Assembly (NCBI GenBank): GCA_947627255.1
Contig: CANQVI010000007.1
Location: forward strand, 1 to 46,961
Direction: 5' to 3'
DNA: 46,961 nt
Source: an uncultured Clostridia bacterium
GTDB taxonomy: Bacteria > Bacillota > Clostridia > TANB77 > CAG-465
Within the stretch, counting starts at the first letter, position 1; every line of letters begins with the position of its first letter. Made by a program: the position numbers and the translations under genes. Below, piece by piece: positions 36,801-45,800 of this stretch. The notes below the pieces were generated by a model. It made no database searches. It was not told where the DNA came from and saw only the letters and a list, made by a program, of their open reading frames with translations.

Positions 36801-39800
36801 CTATAATTATTACTTTTGTACTACTAATAGTGTAATCTATTGCAAATGTTTCACCTCTCTTAGGATATTTAGTATCTAACCTACTACCCAAAATTGATGT
36901 ATTAACACTTGAGTTGAATGAATCATTAATTGGAGTCCATGGAGTCAAATATTCATACCACTCAGGGGCCGCAAATAATTGACCATTAACTTGTAATTTA
37001 TATACTGCTGTTGGTGGATATGGTACCTTAAATACAACTGTATCAGTTGCTGCTGCATTTTCTATTTCTTTAGATTCAATTTTTCCACCTTGAGAATTCA
37101 TTAAAGTAAATGTTAATTTGTCATATGCTAATTTTCCATCATTATCTACTAATTTGTATTTAACTGTTACAGTCTCTTCATTAACATCCTCTATGAAATC
37201 TTTTATTACAAGTGTTGGATCTGTTTGAAGCACCATACACCATGCAGAACCAACTTCAGCTGGTATATCTAAAGCTGTTCCATTTTCTAGTATTACTTTT
37301 TCAAAGTTTATACTATTTTGATTAACATCAAAGGCTTTATATTGTACAAAGTATTCGTCATCTCTATTATTTTTAGTAATTGGTTTAACTTCATACTCTC
37401 TTCCATCAATGATAGCTTTTACTACTTTAAGATTTGTTCCTGTTGAGCAATCAAAATTTAATAGTTGATAATTCCATAATGTAAATAGTCCGCCAAAATT
37501 AGTGAATTTCAAATTATAAGTCATCTCACCTGATAATTTATAGTTCTCATCAAATATACTTTCTGTAATTATATATTTTGCGTTAGGATCTTCTTCCTCT
37601 TCCTCTTCTTCTCCTTCAGTACTTGGTTCTTCACTTGCAAATAGGCTAAATATTTTTTGCATTATATTTTGCTTTTCTGCTTGAACATCTGGTCTTAAAT
37701 CGTAAGTTGCATCAACTAATGCATTATACTCATCTTGAGTTGTAGTCATTCCAATTTGCTCTAAATTAAATTCATATTCTGATTCACCTTTTGTTAACTC
37801 TTCACTATGTATTTCATCTTCTCCTTGCTTAATAATAAGTTTAGGATATGACTGTGTAAGTGAATTATCTGGGTCATTAACTTTAAATGAAACTCTCTTG
37901 TTACTTTCATCTATTATAAAGTGTGTTACTGTTGGTTTTTGCTTATATACTTTAATGTTTATAGGATCCATACCTTCTGGATATATTATTTGGTCTATTA
38001 AGCTTGAACCAATTTGAACACTCTCTATATTTTGAGGGAATACTCCTGTTGTGTCAGGTGCTTGAACAGTTATTGAATATGTGTCTTCTACTACTTTACC
38101 ATTTTCAGTTACGTTAGTAACTTTATAACTCTCATCATCTATAGAAATCTTCTTAACTTCTTGGTCAACATTTGTATTTATCTTAAATGTCAATACGACA
38201 TTTTCACCCTTTTCTACATATTCTTTATCTATACTTTGAGATACGATTGTTACTCTTGGTTTAGTTTCTTTCTTAACTTCAAATAATGTCTTTTCTTCAT
38301 AAGTAGCGTGATCACCAACATCACAATATGCTCTAAGTTCTACAGAATATGTACTAACTTTTCTTAAATCCATTTTTACAGTTTTTGTAACTTCTGTATC
38401 AAGATCAATAGCTTTAGTTGCTATAATTGAACCAGCACTATTTTTCATGTAGGCTGTTAAACCTATTACAGAGTCATCTTCGTCTTTTAATTGATATGTA
38501 ACAACTGCTTCACTAGTTGTTGTATCTTCATTAATCTCAGATACATTTTCTGCTACAGGATCAGCATACTCATATATGTAAGATAGATTTCTATCTATTG
38601 CAAATTCTTTATCTTTTATTTTTACACCATCGACGCTTATCTTATTTACACCCTTTTGAACTGGTTCTAATGTTAATTTATATACTCCATTTTCACCTTT
38701 AGTAACAGGGTAATCTTTACCGTCAATTATTATTGTATCTACATCTTCGTATGACATTAAGCTATTTTCAAATGAAATGCTTACTTTTGAGCCAATTGGA
38801 ACTCTCTTTGATATTGTAAGATTTTTAACTCTAAAGTTAGACTCTTCTTTCTTAGTAATCTCAATTTCTTGCTCTCTAAATACATCTTCAATTACGTCAC
38901 CATTTTTACTTAATGAATATTTATTTTCTACCTTGATAGTATATTTCTTTCCAGGTGTTAAATCATTAAATGTATATTTGTTCTTTCCAGATTGTACTTT
39001 TGATCCCTTTTGTTCTACTTTACCGTCATCACTTATTAGTAAGATGTAGCTTTCTTGTAAAGCATTGTCATCATCTTTTATCTCAAATTCTACAGTTACA
39101 CTATTTTCTTGGTTACTTGCACTGAAGTTTGAAATTGTAGGTTTATCTTTTAGTACTTCTATACTTGCAGTTGGGTTTTCACCTTCAAATTTATCTGATG
39201 ATATAACTCTAGAACCACTTAATGTTACTGAGATTATCTTGAATTCTTGCTCTCCAGCTTCACCGTTAGTAACTATATCTACATAGTAATTAAATTCTCC
39301 ATCTTCTTCAATAGCATTTACTGTATATTCTATACCTTGTGATTCTTCATCGTTTAAGTCTTGAACTGTAACTTTTTCTGGTACAAGTGAAGTCTTGTTT
39401 TCACATTTAAATCTTAATTCAATTGCTTCATTCTTAGCAAAGTATTTCTTCTCTTCATTTGATTTATTAAATGTCTTAACATTGCTTATAGTTAAACCGT
39501 AATCTGATACTAATTTAAAGTTTTGGTCTTTAGTAACAGTACCTTCATTTTGGTCTTTATCTATTGTGTTATAGTCTAGGTCATATTTTACTTCTACATT
39601 TAATACATGTTCTTCATCTGGTTCAAGATTACTAACAATAAATGTAGTTTGACCTTTATTTAGATTTTCTTCTTGACCATGAACTTTAGCTACACCTGAA
39701 GTCATTGCATCATCTGGATCAGTTACATTAACAGTAAATATTACAGAATTTTGTTCTAACAAGTCTTTTGAAGTAATAGTAATTGTAGGTACATCTCTTA

Positions 39801-42800
39801 AGATTTCAATTGTATCTGCAATTGAACTTGGTGTATCAACTGATAGATTATCTCCAAAGTATATTTTAGTTACTTTTAAGCTTTGTACTTGTGAAGTATC
39901 TGATACGTTGTATGAAATCTTATACTCATTGGCACCTTCATCAACTGGTACTAAAGTATATTCATCTCTTTCATTTATAACTACCTTAGTAGGTTTAGCA
40001 TCAATATTAGATTCAATCTTATATGTAAGCTCTATTGTTTCTGATTTCTTTGGATATCTATTTGTAATTTTTTCTGTTGTTGCCATAGCTGCAGGTTTTA
40101 TTTCTACTGTGTTTTCGTCACTTGAAATAATTTCCTCACTATGTGTTGATCCGTCTGCTCTATCATAATCTGCTTTTATTACTGCTTTGTATGTACCAGC
40201 TTTAGAAACTGTAAATGTTGCTTCAAATACTTCTGGAGATAGACTCTGTTCTGAAACAATTTCACCTTGCTCATTTTGTAATACTACATATATATTAGTT
40301 ACTGTATTATCATTATCTGTTAAATCAAAATGAACTTTAATATTAGAATTATCTTCACTATTTAACTCCAATACTTGTGCTTTTGGGTTGTGCTTGAATA
40401 TTACAACTGATTGTGCTTCTTCAAGTTCAACTTTCGCTCCATTTTCTAGAATAATTTTACTTACAGTAATTTCTTGTCTTACATCTACTTTTTCTTGTCC
40501 ATATGGATATTCAATTAAGTAAGTGCCCTCTTCATCCTCAACTGGTGTTACTTGATATTCTTCATCACCAATTACAACACCATAAATTGGATAAATTGAG
40601 TTGTTTGTAGTCTTAAATTTAATGTTAGCATTAAATAATACTTCTTTTTCTACACTATCTAGTCTAAAGTCGCTTACTTGTAGGTTATAATCTGAAACAA
40701 ATTGAACGTTTTCTTGTGTTGCATATACTTTTGTTTCTTGATGTTCATTATTTTGATAATCATTATCTCTGTCGTAAGTTATCTCAAGTTCAACATCATA
40801 TACCTCTAAGTCTTTAAGATCTAATGTATATTCTGTAACACCACTTAAGACATCAACTTCAACTACATCATCATTTTTAGTGTTTTTAGCTCTTATCTTT
40901 CCACTTACGAAACTATTATCGCTATCGTCTATGTTATAAGTTACTACAACTTGTGATGTAGATGTATCTACATTAAAGTTTTCAATAGTAAGTTCATCTT
41001 TTAGTATTTCAACAGAAGAACTGTATTCTACTGATACTTTTTCGCCTTCATATTCTACAGCTGTTACCTTTAGTTCTTCTTCTCCAGCATTTGTACCAGT
41101 TGTATATGTAATCTTATACTTACCATTCTCTGTTTCTTCTACAGGATAACTTTCACCATTTATTTCTATCTTTAAGATTTTATCTACTGTATTTGATTCG
41201 ATTTCGTATGTAACATCTATTTCTTTTTGCTTTTCAGCATAAGTAGGTGTTAAATCATTTGTAATTTTGGCTGTTATTGGTGTTTTTATATTAGTTTGAG
41301 CTAGTTCTTCTTGCTCATGAACTTCACCATCTATACTATCATAATCTGCTACTATTTTAACGGTATAAGTTCCTGCTGTTGCCACTTTTTCAAATGTTAC
41401 TGTTGAAGAATTTTTCTCTATACCTACTTCTTGAACTGTTTCACCAGTTGAATTTACAAGTAATACTTTAGCATTTTCCATAATATTAGCTTCATCTATT
41501 ACTTGGAAGTTAACTACTGCTACTCCATTTTTTAATCTTACATCTAAATTACTTATTGTTGGTGCTTTTTTAAATATCTCAAATTTTGCTCCATCTTTAA
41601 CTAATAATTCTACACCATTAGATAATACTACGTCTGAAATATTCATTTCCTGATTTTCTTCTTTTAAGTAGTCTACTAAAGCATAGCTTACTCCATCTTC
41701 GTTTACTACAGGATATCTTATTCCATCAATAATAACATATGATACTTGATATTTTCCTGCATTTGTACTTTCAAAAGTTACTTTAGCTTTAGACTTTTCT
41801 TTTAGCACTTCAGTTTTAGTAATCTTAAATGTTAGCTCGTAATCGTTTATAAACTCAATTTCTTTAGCTTCAAATATATCTTCTATCTTATACTCATTTT
41901 CTGAGTTTTCATGTTCTTCATCTAAATCGTAGTTACCTACAATTTTTAGCTCGTATTTACTATTTTCTAGTTCTTTAAGATCTATAGTATTTGTTCCTTC
42001 GTTTATTTCTTTTTCTAATACTTGCTCATTTGTATCTATTTTTGTTAATACAACTTTTGCTTTATCTGTTAAAGCTTTATCTGTATCTGTAAATTTAAAT
42101 GAAACGCTTGCATGTTGATATGCATCACTAAATGAATATTCTGTTATGCTTGGCGCATCTTTTAAAACATATACTTCTACTGTATTATCATCTACTTCAA
42201 CATTTTGAGTATAAACAAGTTGTTGTGCAACTAGTTCATCTTTTCCATAAATACCTTTTACTTTATATGTTACTTCGTATTTATTTTCTTCAAGTATGCT
42301 AGCTGGAAGTGTTTTTCCATTTACAACAATACTTGTTAATTCTTCATCTGTATTAGATGTAATTTCATATGTAACTTTTATTTCTGAATTCTTTTTAGCA
42401 TATTTATTAGTTACACTAGAAGATACAATATTCGCTTTAATAGCTACTGTTGCAGTATTTGAACCTATCTTCTCTTTATTATGTTCTTTTCCATCTACTA
42501 ACTCATAGTCTGCATAAATTTCAACAGTGTATTCTCCAGCTTTATATACTTGTGTAGAATCAAAAGATACACTTGTTGCTGTCTTATCTAATGATACTTC
42601 ATTACCAACAACATTTCCTTCTTTATCTAGTAACTTAGCATATAATGCCTTAACTGTATTATCTACATCTGTTAATGTAAATGTAGCTGTTATTTTATTT
42701 AATTCGTCTGCTACTTGAGTTGTAACTTGTGCACTAGGTGCAGTTTTAAATACTTCAAAGCTTTGAGTATCTTTTAGTTCAAGTTCTATATCATTTTCTA

Positions 42801-45800
42801 GTTTTACACCTGTTATATGATGTTCTGTATTATCTTCGTTATCATATGAAACTTTTACAATATACTGACCATCTTTAAATTGAGCTTCGTATTCGTTACC
42901 ATCTATTACTACAGATTTAACTTTATACTTTGCTTCATTTTCACTAGTAAATGTTACTACAATTTCATTATTTTCTCTGTCAACTTTTACGTCTTTTATT
43001 TCAAGTTTTGCTTTGTAATCTGAAATTACTCCAATTTCTTGCTCAGTAAATATGTCATGTAGTCCGTATGTATTTAAGTTATTATCTTTATTGTCATCTA
43101 AATCATAAGTACCTTCAAGTTTTACTGTATATTTTCCATTAGCTAGAGTATTTAGATTTACTGTATTTAAACCTACTTGAAGTGGTTGTGTTAATACATT
43201 CTTGCCTTCGCTATCTACTATAACTACTTGTGCATTATCTAATATGGCCTCTTCATCATTTACTAATTCAAATGTTATTGTCTGATCTTTTACAAGGCTG
43301 TTAAACTTATACTCTTTAATACTTGGTTTATCTTTTAATACATAGTACTCTGTCTCTACTGGTGAGTCTACTATTACAGTCTCACCATTATACATTACAG
43401 CAGAAACTGTATATTTCTTTAAGCCATATTCAGTTGAATCAGCAGGTACAGCTACAGTATAAGTGCCATCATCATTTCTTGTTGCACTATATAATGCATT
43501 TTCTACCATAATTCCTGTAGGATCACTATCATTATTTGAATTAAATGTATAATTAACTTTTACCTTTTCACCTTTTTGTACATAATAGTTTTCAACTTTA
43601 TTCTCTTGGATAGATGCTACTGTTGAGATTTTTACAGTTGTCTCTCCAATCTTATCTTTGCTTTCATGTACAAGACCATCATCTAACTCATAATCTGCTC
43701 CAACTTCAATTTTATATTCTCCAGCTTTAAAGATTCCATTTTCTGGTGATTTAAAGTCTACAGATACCTCATCATTATCTATATCTCTAGTTTCTATTAC
43801 ATCACCTTTTGGATTTACTAATTTTATGTTTAGATGAGTTAATGTCTTATCATTATCTGTTAATGTAATATCTGCAGTAATTGTTTCTTGATTTTCATCT
43901 GTATGAGCATTTAGTTCAACAGATGGTTTATCTTTAAATATTACTACACTATTTTGTAAATTTGTAAAGTCTTTTAGATTGTCTAAAATTGCTTTTGTAA
44001 GCTTAAGTTCTGTTCTTTCTTCATCTTTATATGGTATTTCTAGTGTATAAGTCTTACCATCTTTTGTAATGTTACCATAAGTTACACCATTTATCTCTAC
44101 TTGATTTACATAGTAATCTGTATATTCATCATTGTCTTCTGATGCATTTGAGCTTTCAAATGCTAATTTAACAGTTTTAGCATCTCTATTAACTTCTAGA
44201 ATTCTAAAGTTTTCTAAAGTAAAGTTATATTCACCTATTATCTCAAATTGACCTTCTTGTGCAAGAGTAGTCTCTTGGTTTTGAGATCCTACTGCTTTAT
44301 CTGAATCTAAGTCATAAGTAATATATACTTCTACTCCATATTTATTGAACTCTTTAATATCTGGTAGTAAGAAAGATGTACTATCTTTAGTAGTAAATTC
44401 ATACTCTTTTCTTTCATTGCTTTCTTTATCTATTATTACATATTTACCAGATACAAATGTTTCTTCTGGATCTGTAATAGTAAATGAAAGAACTGGGTTA
44501 TCACTAGAACCTCCAACTGCTAAGTTACTTACAGTTGGTATTTCAGATTTTAGTACTTCAACCTTTGATGTATAATCTACGTTTGCACTCTTATCATTTT
44601 TAAAGTTAATTCTAGTAACTTGTAAATCTGTTTCTCCAGCTCGTTCTGGCATTTTGACATTTACTTTATATACACCATCTTTTACTTTTTGTGCTTCATA
44701 TGCAACTTGGTTTACAATTATTGTATCTACTTCTTCGTTTGTATTTGTAAGTAAAGTATACTCAACTTCTAGTTCTTGACCTTTCTTTGCATATTTTCCA
44801 GAGTTGCTGCTTACTATTTTTGCACCTGTCATTACTTCGACTTTAGTTGAAACAATTGTCTCTTGTTCGTGTGTCTGACCATCTACAGCGTCATAGCTTG
44901 CTATAACTTCTATAGTGTATTCTCCAGCATCATAGTATTTATCTTCATTACCAAATGTTATAATCTCATTTTCAGATTCAACTTTTTGTTTTGCTAACTC
45001 TACGTTTTGTGAATTTAATATTCTTACGTATACGTCTTTTGCTATGTTATCTTGATCTGTTAGGCTAACATCTGCTTTTATACTCTTTAAGTCGTCTGCT
45101 ACAGTACCAATAACTATTGCTTTTAAAGACTTAAATACTACAACTTTGTTATCTTCAGTAATTGTAAAGTCTTGTAAATTATTTAGTATAGCTTTCTCTA
45201 ATACTAGTTCTGTTCTATTCATTTGAGTATATGGTACTTCTACAGTATATGTAGTTCCATTCTTTTCTACATTTTCATATGTATTTCCATTTATAACTAC
45301 TGTATCTACATAGTAATCATCATATTGGTCATTATCTTCTGATGCATTTGTACTTTCAAATTCTAGTACAATTACTTCATTTTGTGTATCTACTTTTTTA
45401 ACTCTAAAATTACTAAATGTAAATTCGTAATCTCCAATTGCTTCAAATTGTTTTTCTGCTAGTAATTTTGTTTGTTGATTAACTGTATTTTCTTTATCTG
45501 AATCTAAATCATATGTAATAAATACATCTACATCATATTTTGTAAATTCTTCTATGTTATCTAACTCAAATGATAGACTATCTAATGAATCAAATGGAAT
45601 TTCGAATTCTTCTCCATCTTCTGTGTTAGTGATAACAATTCTACCACTTACAAATGTATTTTCTTCATCTGTAACAGTAAATGAAAGTAATGGTTTATCT
45701 AATGTAGTATCTACTGATATTGCTGTTACTACTGGCTCTGTATCTTTCAATACATCAACATCAATACTATTTTCTACATTTATTACTTCGTCTTCTGAGT

